Source of the DNA: Candidatus Rifleibacterium amylolyticum
Lineage (GTDB): Bacteria > Muiribacteriota > Ozemobacteria > Ozemobacterales > Ozemobacteraceae
DNA length: 64,000 nucleotides
Direction of reading: 5' to 3'
Assembly (NCBI GenBank): GCA_009917695.1
Contig: JAACJG010000004.1
Location: forward strand, 147,321-211,320
Position numbers and translations under genes: made by a program
Notes under the pieces: model-generated
The model's input: the letters and a program-made list of their open reading frames with translations, nothing else
Database searches by the model: none
What the model was told of the DNA's origin: nothing
Shown: positions 26,585 to 35,947 of the stretch, piece by piece
Position numbering within the stretch: position 1 is the stretch's first letter
How the letters are laid out: every line of letters starts with the position of its first letter

Positions 26585-27076
26585 ATGTTTGCTTTCAGCA
26601 GACCTGCCAGACCAGGGAAAAGCCCTCGCCGGGCGCGTGCTTATACAATGCCGGAGCTCCTGATTACAATTCTGCTGTTATCAATTCTATTCACACTTGG
26701 TATAATTTTCTCGAGCGGTATTAACCAGTCAAGACGTCTGCGAGATTACAGCGTGGCAGTAGCGCTGGCGCAGCAGGCCATCGAAATTATGCGCAGCGCG
26801 CCATTCAAGCTTCTCGATGATGCAGACGCCGGTAAAGACAGCGTTGAAACAGACCTTAACAGCTCGTCCGGCGAAAATGACCCATTTGTTCCAGAAATTG
26901 AATCAGGCGGAATCAAATACGAACGCATCGTTGAGATTACCGATGTCATGGCTCTCGAAGACAAGACCAGGCCGATTGGACTCAAACTGGTCAAGGTAAC
27001 GGTTAACTGGCAGCCTCTCGATGGCGGCCGCCACGACCCATTCGTCGTTACCACTACCATTGCTGACATGAATTGA
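26585..27076 (+). CDS. Type IV pilus-like minor pseudopilin (PilV/GspI type), cluster A
   Basis: A 163-aa protein with a class III signal: a basic leader (SPRRARA) cut before YTMPELLITILLLSILFTLG, with the invariant Glu at mature position 5. Cleavage after Ala rather than Gly is less usual. The C-terminal part is a short pilin-like domain ending FVVTTTIADM. AAGGGGAAGG precedes the ATG. First of three tightly spaced genes. Such minor pilins form the tip-initiating complex of type IV pili or type II secretion. Confidence 0.82.
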   Translation: MFAFSRPARPGKSPRRARAYTMPELLITILLLSILFTLGIIFSSGINQSRRLRDYSVAVALAQQAIEIMRSAPFKLLDDADAGKDSVETDLNSSSGENDPFVPEIESGGIKYERIVEITDVMALEDKTRPIGLKLVKVTVNWQPLDGGRHDPFVVTTTIADMN

Positions 27077-27081
27077 GACTA

Positions 27082-27837
27082 ATGAGTAAGCGCATTAACC
27101 GAGCTGAATCAGGCAGACCTTCGCATCGATGTGGATTTACCATCATCGAAGCGCTGATAGTGGTTTTTATTACCGCGCTGATACTGGTGTTTGCCTATCG
27201 CCTGTTTTTCTCACAGACGCGAATGGTGACACAGTCTATCGAGTTTTTACAGGTCAATGAAGGTTTTCGCAAGATCATATCTTTTATGGGTGATGACATT
27301 CGTGAGGCGACAAACATTCTTAAACCGGCGCCGGTTCTTTCTGACAAGGTTGTCGAACTGGCTACCAGGCCGGGAGTGATACTGCATCTGCAGAGCTCCG
27401 ATCTCGACCCTTACATTCCCTTTGACAGTCCGCTGGGCGGTCAGGTTTCACTCAGACGCGATATCACCTATGAGCTCGAGAAGATAAAAAATCCCGAATC
27501 GCAGACGATTCCACGTTATCGTTTGATACGAACTGCAACCATTGAAGAAAAGTCAGGCGAAAAAACGACGCAGCGCCAGACCATCGTTGATAACATCAGG
27601 GATCTCATCGTTTATCGCACGATCAGGCGGCCATTCAAGCCGGCAAATGTCGGCGGCAAAGAAGACTTTCTGGTGTTGCCGATGCCGATAAGCCAGTCCG
27701 GCACCGGCAACAGCCTGGTGCATCTCAATATGGTGCTTGAGCGCACCCGAAGAGGCGATGAAGCCGGAGATGTCTATTCGATCAGCATGAATACGAGCTT
27801 CTATAAGCGCGGAAAAGAGATTTTCAAACACCCATGA
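27082..27837 (+). CDS. Minor pseudopilin (PilW/GspJ type), cluster A
   Basis: A 251-aa product from ATG 27082; a TTG at 27073 overlapping the previous stop is a possible alternative start. The leader ends in RCG, followed by FTIIEALIVVFITALILVFA, a prepilin signal with Glu at position 5. VNEGFRKIISFMGDDIREAT is typical of the helix after the spine in GspJ/PilW. The rest is beta-rich. The stop overlaps the ATG of the next gene (ATGA). Confidence 0.82.
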   Translation: MSKRINRAESGRPSHRCGFTIIEALIVVFITALILVFAYRLFFSQTRMVTQSIEFLQVNEGFRKIISFMGDDIREATNILKPAPVLSDKVVELATRPGVILHLQSSDLDPYIPFDSPLGGQVSLRRDITYELEKIKNPESQTIPRYRLIRTATIEEKSGEKTTQRQTIVDNIRDLIVYRTIRRPFKPANVGGKEDFLVLPMPISQSGTGNSLVHLNMVLERTRRGDEAGDVYSISMNTSFYKRGKEIFKHP

Positions 27838-30158
27838 AAACACTTCACTACAGCCGCAGCGGTTCTGGATACCTTATTGTTCTGGCTTTTGCCGGAATAT
27901 TGCTGATCTTTTTCATGATTTTTGGCACCTTCAAGAGTGGCCAGCAGCAGTTGCAGTCGAAAGATGTGCGCCGCTTCGTAACTTCTACCCTCGGCGAAGC
28001 CGCTCTTAACTGTATTATCGCTGAGCTTAATGCAAACCGTGGTTTCAGCACGCACCGTTATTATCGCGAAAAGGGTGATGAATTCTGGAATACTCCAGTA
28101 AAGAACCGCGAGACTCTTATCGGTGATATCGGCAAAATTTATGTGAAGGGTGTTAAAGCCGGCATTTATCACGGTGGTTCTGATTTTGGTGAATTCAAGG
28201 CCAAAGTTGCGCCCATGTTCAGCGCGCGCGAGAACTCAAAAACAAAAACGTTGCTGGAAGCCGAAATGTACACCCGCGCTGAAATTGTCGTTAAAGTTGG
28301 CGCTGGCTGGGGTATTCAGGAAGAAACCTGTCGCAAGATCACTGCCTTGCTCGAACGTCGTTATCCTGCGACCGAAAACATCCTTTACGATGGTGAACTG
28401 CTTGATATCGGTGCTCTCGGACCTTTTGCCGGTCGCGAAAACCAGCTTCGGCGTGGTCGACTTTATGGCTATAACTGGATAACCATGACCACAGCCGGAG
28501 GTGCCTGCCGTGGCTCACAGCTCTACGAGATGGAGAAGATCGAATCTCCAGGCTTCATCAGAGCTCTTAAAGATACCCGCATCGAGTTCGCTGATGGCAG
28601 CACTATGAACCTGTCATCGGCTAACGACTCGATCAAGATGGATAAATTCGATCCGCACGAAGGTTTTATTCTTGACGGTGCCAACGGAGCACATCCGATC
28701 AAACTCTCTCGATTGCCGCGTGAGCGCATAAAGGCTACGGCTGAACGTTATCGAAAAAGTTACGGCCTGACTCTAACCAAAGGCATGCTTGAATTTGGCA
28801 AATACCGCAATCCCTATGACAGTGGTACTCAGTATGTCGATCTTGATTTTGGTGATTACAGAGTTTTGAAGGGGGCCAGCAAGAGAACTGGACGCCCAGA
28901 TGATGACGATGAAGAAGATGCAGGCTCCGCTGAAGAAGATGGAGAAGACGAGACCGGTGAAGGTGCCGACTACTCAACGGCTTCCGATGATCCTGAGATA
29001 ATTCGCAAATTGCGCGGCGATAGAATACTGATTTATTCAGAAGTTCCGCTGCGGGTCTGGGGCTGCCCCGATCGAACGATAACGATATATTGCACTGAAG
29101 ATATTGTTGTTGGTGGTGATTTCAATCAGAATCCCCGGGTACCGCAGCTTTACGAAAACGACGATTACATCAATTACAGATTCCCTCTCGAAAACGGCAA
29201 AGATCGCCACAAGATCGGCGCCCTGCTGATGTCAGAAGGACGTGTCCTGATCGATATGTCGCGACCAACTCTTTTTGCCCGCAACGAAATCAAACCCTAT
29301 TTCCTCTATGCCCTGGCCAGGAGCCTTCATCCATCAACCCCTGAGATTGAGGCTGAGATCAAGTATATTCTCTGTCCGCTCAACCCTGATAACCGCAAAG
29401 CGCTTGTAGGACTGGGTGAACTTGGAACCGATGGCAATTTTATTCCGCGCTACGGTACGATAGCCTGGCTCTATAACAACAAAGAAGTCAACAGCGGCGG
29501 GCAGTATGATGCCAACATGGAAGACCTTCTGGCGTTCTTTACCCCTGGCGGCGGTGACCGACCGAGATTCGGCATCAATGACGAGAACGTTCGCAATGAA
29601 ATTATCGAGTATTTTAAAGCCGCTGTGCGCTACGGCGGCGATCTCACTATGCCAGAGCAGGACCGCATTTTCGAAATGGCCTGGAATCAGGCCATAATAG
29701 AAGAAGAGGCCGCCCCTAATCCTTATAACGGTGCAATGGGGTTGATGATGGGTTTGTTTGAAGAAGCGCGAAAAGATCCCAGTGATGGCCTTTTCATGCC
29801 AGAGATTACCATCAATGCTGTGCTGGTAAGTTCTACCCGCCGCGCCTCGCGCTTCAGCATCGGAAACTCGCCAGAAAAGGTTGATGACGAAATCGGCAAT
29901 GCCGGCAGCACTCAATATATGCGTCCGCCCGGCTTCATTATTCAGAGGGTTTATGGCGGTGTGATACGCCTGGCCAGCAAAGAACCTAAGTATTTCATAT
30001 CAGGGGCACATACTGGCGCCAACATTCTGCGTCGCCGTCTCTGGGATCGCACCAACCTTTCCAGCAACCCCTTCAGACCCTTTGAATCACCGGCTGTACA
30101 CAATCTGCTTACTTTTACCGAAGAAATGATTTCGGAAAAGGAATACGACAAGTTCTGA
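27834..30158 (+). CDS. Giant PilX-like protein (774 aa), cluster A
   Basis: The N-terminus (SGSGYLIVLAFAGILLIFFM) is a PilX/GspK-like spine without a Glu at position 5, then FVTSTLGEAALNCIIAELNA, like the helix that follows in PilX. The remaining about 700 residues are far beyond the 200-300 usual for PilX or GspK. They include an acidic run at about 364-390 (PDDDDEEDAGSAEEDGED) that could bind calcium or act as a spacer, and GDRILIYSEVPLRVWG. It is coupled to the PilW-like gene. It may cap a pilus or type II-like pseudopilus tip. I recognise no enzyme domain. Confidence 0.7.
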   Translation: MKTLHYSRSGSGYLIVLAFAGILLIFFMIFGTFKSGQQQLQSKDVRRFVTSTLGEAALNCIIAELNANRGFSTHRYYREKGDEFWNTPVKNRETLIGDIGKIYVKGVKAGIYHGGSDFGEFKAKVAPMFSARENSKTKTLLEAEMYTRAEIVVKVGAGWGIQEETCRKITALLERRYPATENILYDGELLDIGALGPFAGRENQLRRGRLYGYNWITMTTAGGACRGSQLYEMEKIESPGFIRALKDTRIEFADGSTMNLSSANDSIKMDKFDPHEGFILDGANGAHPIKLSRLPRERIKATAERYRKSYGLTLTKGMLEFGKYRNPYDSGTQYVDLDFGDYRVLKGASKRTGRPDDDDEEDAGSAEEDGEDETGEGADYSTASDDPEIIRKLRGDRILIYSEVPLRVWGCPDRTITIYCTEDIVVGGDFNQNPRVPQLYENDDYINYRFPLENGKDRHKIGALLMSEGRVLIDMSRPTLFARNEIKPYFLYALARSLHPSTPEIEAEIKYILCPLNPDNRKALVGLGELGTDGNFIPRYGTIAWLYNNKEVNSGGQYDANMEDLLAFFTPGGGDRPRFGINDENVRNEIIEYFKAAVRYGGDLTMPEQDRIFEMAWNQAIIEEEAAPNPYNGAMGLMMGLFEEARKDPSDGLFMPEITINAVLVSSTRRASRFSIGNSPEKVDDEIGNAGSTQYMRPPGFIIQRVYGGVIRLASKEPKYFISGAHTGANILRRRLWDRTNLSSNPFRPFESPAVHNLLTFTEEMISEKEYDKF

Positions 30159-30163
30159 GAGCT

Positions 30164-31216
30164 TTAATAGCTGCTTTTTCCGCCTTTTCCCGCTATTGAG
30201 AAGAGCCAGCCGTTTTGAGCTGTTATCCCTGTGGCTTTATCACGCAGATATATATCGATAAAGTAGTTGCCGGGCGCGAAAGCCGAAGATACCGAAGCTC
30301 TCAACTCGCGAGTCTCCGGGTTAAAACTGAAATCTGCTTTTTTGCCGGTAATCTTGGCGTTGAGAACATACTTGTCAGGGCTGTAGTCTCCAAGTCCATC
30401 AAGGCGGCAGCTGAACGTGGCCAGCTGTTCGACCACCTGACCTGGTTCGGGATACTGCTGTGAAAGCGGTAGTGCGCGCATGCCGAATCTGATCAGAAAC
30501 TTGTTCATATCGTCAGTGTTATAAATAACCTGACGTTTGACCAGATAAGGCGAGAGACCCCGGTAGCTGGCGCCACCGTCAACTGTCATCGCGCCGGCGA
30601 AACCGGATTCTTTGATCAGCTTGAGGGTGCGGTCAGTGTAAACGCCGTAAGGCCAGACCATGAATCTGACCTTATTGCCCAGCTGCTTTTCGATAATACT
30701 GCGGGAATCCAGAATCTCGCGTTTGAGAAAAAGTGTTTCCTGTTCTGGATCGGCATACTTGCTGGCCAGGTTGGCATGTGTCATTGAGTGGCATTCGACG
30801 CTCCAGCCGGCATCTATAAGTTTTTTCAGTTGTTCCCAGCTCATGGCCAGACGTGAACCGATAAACGCCGGATAAATACAAACCATGCCGCGGAAACCGA
30901 ACTTCTGCATTATGGGAAAAGCGTGATCGAAAACGGTCCGATAGCCATCATCAAAGGTAATTACCATTGCTTTGTCGGTTGGCAGTGCATCAGGTGCCAG
31001 AGCAGACAGCAGTTCGTCAGAATTGAGGCTTTTGTAACCTCTCTGATGAAGATATTCCAGTTGCGCCGTAAACTTCTCGGTTGATAAGGAGAACTTGTTG
31101 CTGGTGAAAGGCTCTACCTGATGGTAGCAGAATACTGGTATGTCAGATCGTGCGTAGATTGCGCTAGTAGAAATAGCCAGAAGCAGCAGGACTGACAATG
31201 TTTTGATTTTATACAT
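30164..31216 (-). CDS. Secreted polysaccharide deacetylase
   Basis: Start set at ATG 31216, which begins a signal peptide (MYKIKTLSVLLLLAISTSAI). The 350-aa product is a carbohydrate esterase 4 (NodB) enzyme: PVFCYHQVEP, MVITFDDGYRTVFDHAFPIM (motif 1, catalytic Asp), VECHSMTHANL (motif 2, metal His pair) and FMVWPYGVYTD (motif 3). The C-terminal about 100 residues form a beta domain. It removes N-acetyl groups from glycans such as peptidoglycan or exopolysaccharide; the substrate is not evident. Confidence 0.9.
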   Translation of the reverse strand: MYKIKTLSVLLLLAISTSAIYARSDIPVFCYHQVEPFTSNKFSLSTEKFTAQLEYLHQRGYKSLNSDELLSALAPDALPTDKAMVITFDDGYRTVFDHAFPIMQKFGFRGMVCIYPAFIGSRLAMSWEQLKKLIDAGWSVECHSMTHANLASKYADPEQETLFLKREILDSRSIIEKQLGNKVRFMVWPYGVYTDRTLKLIKESGFAGAMTVDGGASYRGLSPYLVKRQVIYNTDDMNKFLIRFGMRALPLSQQYPEPGQVVEQLATFSCRLDGLGDYSPDKYVLNAKITGKKADFSFNPETRELRASVSSAFAPGNYFIDIYLRDKATGITAQNGWLFSIAGKGGKSSY

Positions 31217-31525
31217 TTTAAGCCTTTTCGATGGTTCGACATTGGTAAGATGACCCTGAGATATTATCATAAAACGGGCAAAAAAAAAGGCCACTTACTG
31301 TAGCCTTGATCAAGGAAAGGAATGATTGAAGACAACTGACGAATAAGTCGTGCAGTGTTAATATTTATAACGCAATTATCGTGCCAACTTTTAAACGCCT
31401 TTATTTATCAAAATCTGTTCATTTTCGTCTTTGCAAACCCTCTGTTGATAAATAATTATACAGCTGCGTGCACGCAGCTGTTTAAAAAATGAACATTTGG
31501 CCTGCGTAATCTTTGTGCACGGCAA
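31217..31525. other. Intergenic stretch between the deacetylase gene and hfq
   Basis: No convincing gene. It is AT-rich with a 12-bp palindrome (CCTTGATCAAGG, 31304-31315), an A9 run near 31281 and the larger palindrome at 31460-31481. A promoter for the deacetylase is likely here (GATAAT around 31262-31267 on the minus strand), but no good -35 pairs with it. Confidence 0.4.
31460..31481. repeat. 22-bp perfect palindrome
   Basis: ACAGCTGCGTG followed directly by its complement, flanked by AT-rich DNA. As RNA it would fold into a 9-bp stem with a TGCA loop. An operator, or a weak terminator on the plus strand (followed by TTTAAAAAAT), are both possible. Confidence 0.6.
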
Positions 31526-31558
31526 AGAAAAAGTCCACCCGCAAAGGGGTGGCCTTCT
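31526..31558 (-). terminator. hfq terminator
   Basis: On the minus strand CCACCC and GGGTGG form a hairpin followed by ACTTTTTC. It lies just downstream of the hfq stop. Confidence 0.8.
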
Positions 31559-31576
31559 TATCCTGGATAATTACGA

Positions 31577-31795
31577 TCAGCCGGGCAGATTAAAATTATC
31601 TGGCAACTGAATGGTCGATACTGCGTGCTTGTAAATCAACTGCTTTTTACCTTCGGACTCAAGCAAAACCACAAAGGTATCAAAATCAAGAATGGTACCC
31701 TGAATCTGGAAGCCTTTCATCAAAAAAATCTTAACGACTTCCCTTTTGTCTTTCAAATACTGAAGAATATTATCCTGGATATTTATAGCAGGCAT
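31577..31795 (-). CDS. hfq: RNA chaperone Hfq
   Basis: A 72-aa Sm-like protein. The Sm1 motif is seen in IFLMKGFQIQGTILDFDTFV and Sm2 in LIYKHAVSTIQ (usual form YKHAISTI). Hfq hexamers bind small RNAs and mRNAs and mediate their pairing. GGAGG lies eight bases before the ATG. It sits downstream of the tubulin-like/VWA/TPR operon with a 58-base gap and no visible terminator between, so read-through is possible. Confidence 0.95.
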   Translation of the reverse strand: MPAINIQDNILQYLKDKREVVKIFLMKGFQIQGTILDFDTFVVLLESEGKKQLIYKHAVSTIQLPDNFNLPG

Positions 31796-31853
31796 TTTTC
31801 TTACCTCCGAATGGATTCTTATTGTTAATAGAACATTTTAGAGAAAAAAGCAA

Positions 31854-34847
31854 TCAATTTTCATGGTGCGAACACTTAATCGGTTCACCATTTTTGCGCG
31901 TCCAGTTTCCCTTGGCCGGGCATACAGGTATGCCCAGTTCACCGGCCAGCTTGACCAGATCATCTGATGTCAGGTCTGTTACCTCGCTTTTTTCGAGAAT
32001 CCTGCTCAGGCGTTGTCGACTGTAACGACAAGCATCTGCATCGTCGAGAAACAAAGGAATCGCCGGCGCAAGAACATGAGATGAACATCTGACAATACCA
32101 GTTTGCGCGTCAAAATCAATAATTCCGCCATCAGGGCATGTCTCTTTCTGGTCGATGCTGAAAAACATGCGGTTCAAAAAGCATCTGGTGTGGTTAAGAT
32201 ACCTCATAAGAAAGCGCATCAGTATCGGGTTGATTCTGCTCAATCGGTTGGTGATGAATTTGTCTACTTTTTCGAAATCAGTTGAAATATAGATGATGTC
32301 TTTGTCATGACGCACTCTGATTGTGCTTTCTATGCCGATTTCTTTGGTGAAAATCTTGAATTCGAAGAGTTTGCGGGCAAACCGGCGCATAAAAGCTTCA
32401 TCCTCTTCCTTGCCGGTCGTGACAGTGGAAAATTCATTGAGATCACCGTTTTCGTAGGTGTATCTTGTTTGAATGCGTGTAAATGGCCGGAACGGATTAG
32501 CGATGAATGGTCGCAGAATCTGTGGCAGCATTACCTGCATGGCTTGCCAGTCATACATAATGGCGGCAAAACAGTTCCTGTCGAGTGGCAAAACCTGTTT
32601 CAGGTTGTCTATGGCTGATTTGCCGGTAAAACGTCGACTGCTTATATAAAGCGAATTGTCTACTGCACACATGAACATGCGTGGCTTGCCGGCAAATGAA
32701 ACCTTTACGGTGACGCTATCCTTTTCTGTTTCTATGGTTCCGTTGAGCTGCTCGACAAAATCGCAGGCCAAAGTCAGCATGATTTGTCCGTTTGTATTCT
32801 GAGAATCTATGCGGATAACAGAATTGCGGCGCGGTTGTCTGAACTTTTCTATGAAAACAGCCACCGACTTATCGGCAAATGCAGACATGGCCGGTACATA
32901 CTGCTGCAGGAAAACAAAAAACGCTGGCCCGAAAGAGAACGACAGCGGGTGCCCGCTGGCTCTCGGCAAGCCCATAAAGGGCGAGATTTTGGCTGTATCT
33001 GTGGCCGGCTGTTCTTCTGGTTGTGCCGGCCTCTCTGTTGCCGGGCTGGCTTCGGTCGATGTTTCGTTGGCTTTTTGTTCTTCCTGTTGAGGAATAAGCT
33101 GTTCTTCTTCAGTTGCCTCAACTGTTATTCTGGGCTTTTCCTGTTCTTCAAACTTATAGCTGCTGAAAAGAGGTTCTTTGATCGATTTTTCGCCGCTCTT
33201 GATTTCAGAGCAGAGCTTTGTCACCTCAATTGCCTTGTCGTAGAGCTTTTCTTCCTGGTACATTCTGGCAATGCCCATGAGAATATTGTTGATCTTGTTT
33301 CTGTCGGCGTTTTCCTTGAACAGACCGTGGTAGTCAGCAAGAGCCCGGTGATATGACTTCAGTCTGATGGCGACATAAAGCGAATTGTCAGGATCGTTCA
33401 AGCCTGGATCAGCCTTATAAGCTTCTTTTAAATAAGTCAGTGCCCGGTCAAATTCGTTCATATCGAGATATACTCGACCTATATGCAGCAATATCTCGCC
33501 CTGTCCCGGTGCTATCTGTGCTGCTTTGAGCAGCAGAGTCAGCGCGGTGTCAAGCTCTCCCATGCGGTAATGAGCCCAGCCAAGGGTATCTATGTAAGAG
33601 GCGTTTTGCGGCTCCATGCGGACAGCTGTCTTCGCCATTGCCAGCGCTTCAGGCAATTTTTTTCCCTGTTCGGTATAGAGATAGGCGAGATTATTCAACG
33701 CTTCGACCGCATCTGGCTTGATGGCAATCGCCTGTTCGTAATGCTCAGCCGCTTTTTCTAGTTGACCGGTAGCGTAATACAGGGTTCCCAGATGATAATG
33801 CGGCTCGTATACGTTTCTCTTGATCGACAGAGACTTTTTCAGCTCTTCTTCAGCCTTTTCGTAATCACGATTTTTAAAGGCTGCCCAGCCAAGACTGTCG
33901 CGAAAACCAGGGTTGTCGGGGTTGATGTCGACGGCTTTCTGACACAATTCCTGAGCCTGCTTCGTGTTAACGCCATATTCGGCGTAGAGAAATCCGAGAT
34001 TGTTGAGTGCGTGCGGGTTATGCGGCGATATCGCAAGTATTTTCTTGTAAACAGCTTCTTCGAGCCAGAACGGTTCCTGTTTGCCCGAGCTCTGGTAATT
34101 TTCGTGCAGCCCCATATAGATGCCGAGCAGCGCGTTCTGAAGTTTATGATTGCGCGGATCGAGGCTGGCAGCTCGTTCATATGAAGCGATCGATAAAAAC
34201 ATCGCCGTATCCATATTGCCGAGAAAGCGAAATGCCTGGCCGAGAACGTAGTAATAATGGGCTGTGCGCGGAATCAGCCCAAGCGCTCTTTTCAGATCTT
34301 CCTCGGGTTTCATCGGCATGAAATAGTCATTGGGACGGTTGCGCAGGAGATGAAAGATTATACCCTTTATCAGCCAGTAATCGCCGTTTTCTGCCAGCTG
34401 TTCTTCGGCTTCTATCAGCAGATCTTCAAATTTTTGATCATTTTTGTTAGCAGGGTCAGGATCTTTGTCCTGGCTTAGCAGCAGCCCGGCAAAGAAGATC
34501 TCACGCAGTCTCTCGCTGTCACTTACCGTCTTTTTGCCGGCGTTTGAAAAAAAGTTGCTGCTGCTTTTGATCAGCTCTTCACGGCGCGGAGCGTCTGAAA
34601 GCCGTAGCAGGCTGAACCAGCGGTTTATTCCGTGCAGCTGCTGCAACATCGAACCTTCATTTTCCATGATGTACTTCTTGAGCAGGTGAATGTTGAAATC
34701 AGCGGGTTTGCTTTTTTCGAAGCGAATTTCTTCAAATCCAAAGAGGGGAAGGCCGAAGTCGAAATTTGCTTCACCAGATGCCGCGCCTGATAAGGTCGCT
34801 GATAGTAAAATTACCAGAAAAACTGCACTAAGAAACTGCTTGCGCAC
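31854..34847 (-). CDS. Secreted TPR protein (997 aa)
   Basis: A signal peptide (MRKQFLSAVFLVILLSATLS) is followed by at least eight TPR repeats between about 190 and 540, for example HALNNLGFLYAEYG, PGFRDSLGWAAFKNRDYEKA, EPHYHLGTLYYATGQLEKAA and EALNNLAYLYTEQG. A Glu/Pro/Thr-rich linker (about 575-625) leads to a C-terminal region with strand-rich segments (VTVKVSFAGKPRMFMCAVDN) and two Cys sites: CPDGGIIDF followed by RCSSH, and PVCPAKGNW with KCSHHEN. The protein should be a periplasmic or surface scaffold. It is the last gene of the three-gene operon with the VWA and tubulin-like proteins. Confidence 0.8.
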   Translation of the reverse strand: MRKQFLSAVFLVILLSATLSGAASGEANFDFGLPLFGFEEIRFEKSKPADFNIHLLKKYIMENEGSMLQQLHGINRWFSLLRLSDAPRREELIKSSSNFFSNAGKKTVSDSERLREIFFAGLLLSQDKDPDPANKNDQKFEDLLIEAEEQLAENGDYWLIKGIIFHLLRNRPNDYFMPMKPEEDLKRALGLIPRTAHYYYVLGQAFRFLGNMDTAMFLSIASYERAASLDPRNHKLQNALLGIYMGLHENYQSSGKQEPFWLEEAVYKKILAISPHNPHALNNLGFLYAEYGVNTKQAQELCQKAVDINPDNPGFRDSLGWAAFKNRDYEKAEEELKKSLSIKRNVYEPHYHLGTLYYATGQLEKAAEHYEQAIAIKPDAVEALNNLAYLYTEQGKKLPEALAMAKTAVRMEPQNASYIDTLGWAHYRMGELDTALTLLLKAAQIAPGQGEILLHIGRVYLDMNEFDRALTYLKEAYKADPGLNDPDNSLYVAIRLKSYHRALADYHGLFKENADRNKINNILMGIARMYQEEKLYDKAIEVTKLCSEIKSGEKSIKEPLFSSYKFEEQEKPRITVEATEEEQLIPQQEEQKANETSTEASPATERPAQPEEQPATDTAKISPFMGLPRASGHPLSFSFGPAFFVFLQQYVPAMSAFADKSVAVFIEKFRQPRRNSVIRIDSQNTNGQIMLTLACDFVEQLNGTIETEKDSVTVKVSFAGKPRMFMCAVDNSLYISSRRFTGKSAIDNLKQVLPLDRNCFAAIMYDWQAMQVMLPQILRPFIANPFRPFTRIQTRYTYENGDLNEFSTVTTGKEEDEAFMRRFARKLFEFKIFTKEIGIESTIRVRHDKDIIYISTDFEKVDKFITNRLSRINPILMRFLMRYLNHTRCFLNRMFFSIDQKETCPDGGIIDFDAQTGIVRCSSHVLAPAIPLFLDDADACRYSRQRLSRILEKSEVTDLTSDDLVKLAGELGIPVCPAKGNWTRKNGEPIKCSHHEN

Positions 34848-34870
34848 TTTGTTGCCTCCGCCGCTCTAAA

Positions 34871-35914
34871 TCAATTCCAGGTTCGGATTCTTTTAAAAGT
34901 CTGCCCGCCCGACTGAACCTCAAGTTCGACCGTTCCCGGCTGGTTCATGTCGCTGCTTGCCGTAAATTCGACAACCTGTACGTTGTTGATGATCTGCCCA
35001 AGTTTTATGAACCAGTCGTCGAGGTTCGAGCTGTCGGGCACATAAGAGTAAAATCCATCGGTGCTTTCAGAAAGCTGCTTGAGCTTGGTGACATCGAGCC
35101 AGCCGAAACCAAACACGAAAATCGGAACATTGTGCATCTGACAGCGCTTGATTACGCTATCAAGCGTGGCCATCGACGAGTTGTCATTTCCGTCAGTTGT
35201 CAGAATTATAAAACGCAGGTGCGGCCGTGACTGGATCTTTTCTATACCGCGGTCGATGCCGTCGAAAAGCGCCGTGTTCGCAAGGGTGACGCGTTTCTGC
35301 AGGGCATCGATGATTTCCTGACGATCAGTCGATAGTTCGAGAATGTCATGTACGCTGGTGTTGAACTTTACTACCGCCGCAGTGACCGGCAGGCTGATCT
35401 GGTTGATAAGCTCCGAATAGTTGGTTTCTATTGCGGTCAGATCTTTTTTGAACATGCTGGCCGAATTGTCCATGACTGATGAGAAGCTTATCGGGGCAGC
35501 CCATTCGGTATACATGTGCAGAGGCCTCACTCTGATTATGCTTGCACTGAGATTCTGGCCACTGCTGTCAGTAACCTTGATACTGATTTCATTCGGATTG
35601 ATCACTTTCATCGGACTGCCGTCCTTGTCAGTGACCGATACAAACAGTCTGAATTTCTTCGCATCGTCACGCTCAAAGCAATGAATGCGCAGGGAATTCT
35701 CGAAGTCGTCTTCCGGCTGCATCTTAGGGTGGTAGGTGCTTAGAAACGAAAAGTATCGCCGCAGAGTTTCGAGATAACTGTTGCTGGCACCGTAATTTGA
35801 AGAGAGCAGATACCAGAGAATGCCCAGGGTCAGAAGGGCGATGAGAAACATGAAAAGCAGATACTTCCAGACCGGAATTTTGAGTCTTTCGCCTCCGGGT
35901 GCAACTTCGACCAT
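34871..35914 (-). CDS. Membrane-anchored von Willebrand factor A protein
   Basis: A 347-aa protein with a single membrane helix (WKYLLFMFLIALLTLGILWY, about 16-36) and a C-terminal domain outside the cytoplasm. A beta region (85-135) leads to a VWA domain at about 143-310 with a complete MIDAS: D149, S151, S153 in MDNSAS, T214 in ANTALFDG and D241 in TTDGND. VWA domains with MIDAS bind protein partners through a divalent ion. It is flanked within 23-33 bases by the tubulin-like gene upstream and the TPR gene downstream, so the three are one operon. Confidence 0.88.
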   Translation of the reverse strand: MVEVAPGGERLKIPVWKYLLFMFLIALLTLGILWYLLSSNYGASNSYLETLRRYFSFLSTYHPKMQPEDDFENSLRIHCFERDDAKKFRLFVSVTDKDGSPMKVINPNEISIKVTDSSGQNLSASIIRVRPLHMYTEWAAPISFSSVMDNSASMFKKDLTAIETNYSELINQISLPVTAAVVKFNTSVHDILELSTDRQEIIDALQKRVTLANTALFDGIDRGIEKIQSRPHLRFIILTTDGNDNSSMATLDSVIKRCQMHNVPIFVFGFGWLDVTKLKQLSESTDGFYSYVPDSSNLDDWFIKLGQIINNVQVVEFTASSDMNQPGTVELEVQSGGQTFKRIRTWN

Positions 35915-35947
35915 CAGTTTGCCTCGTATTCGATTAGGATTGTGTGA

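Noticed and set aside
32784..33356. Plus-strand open frame of 190 codons, Phe/Cys-rich
   Set aside because: Antisense to the TPR protein linker and repeats; its Phe/Leu content mirrors Glu/Lys codons on the other strand.
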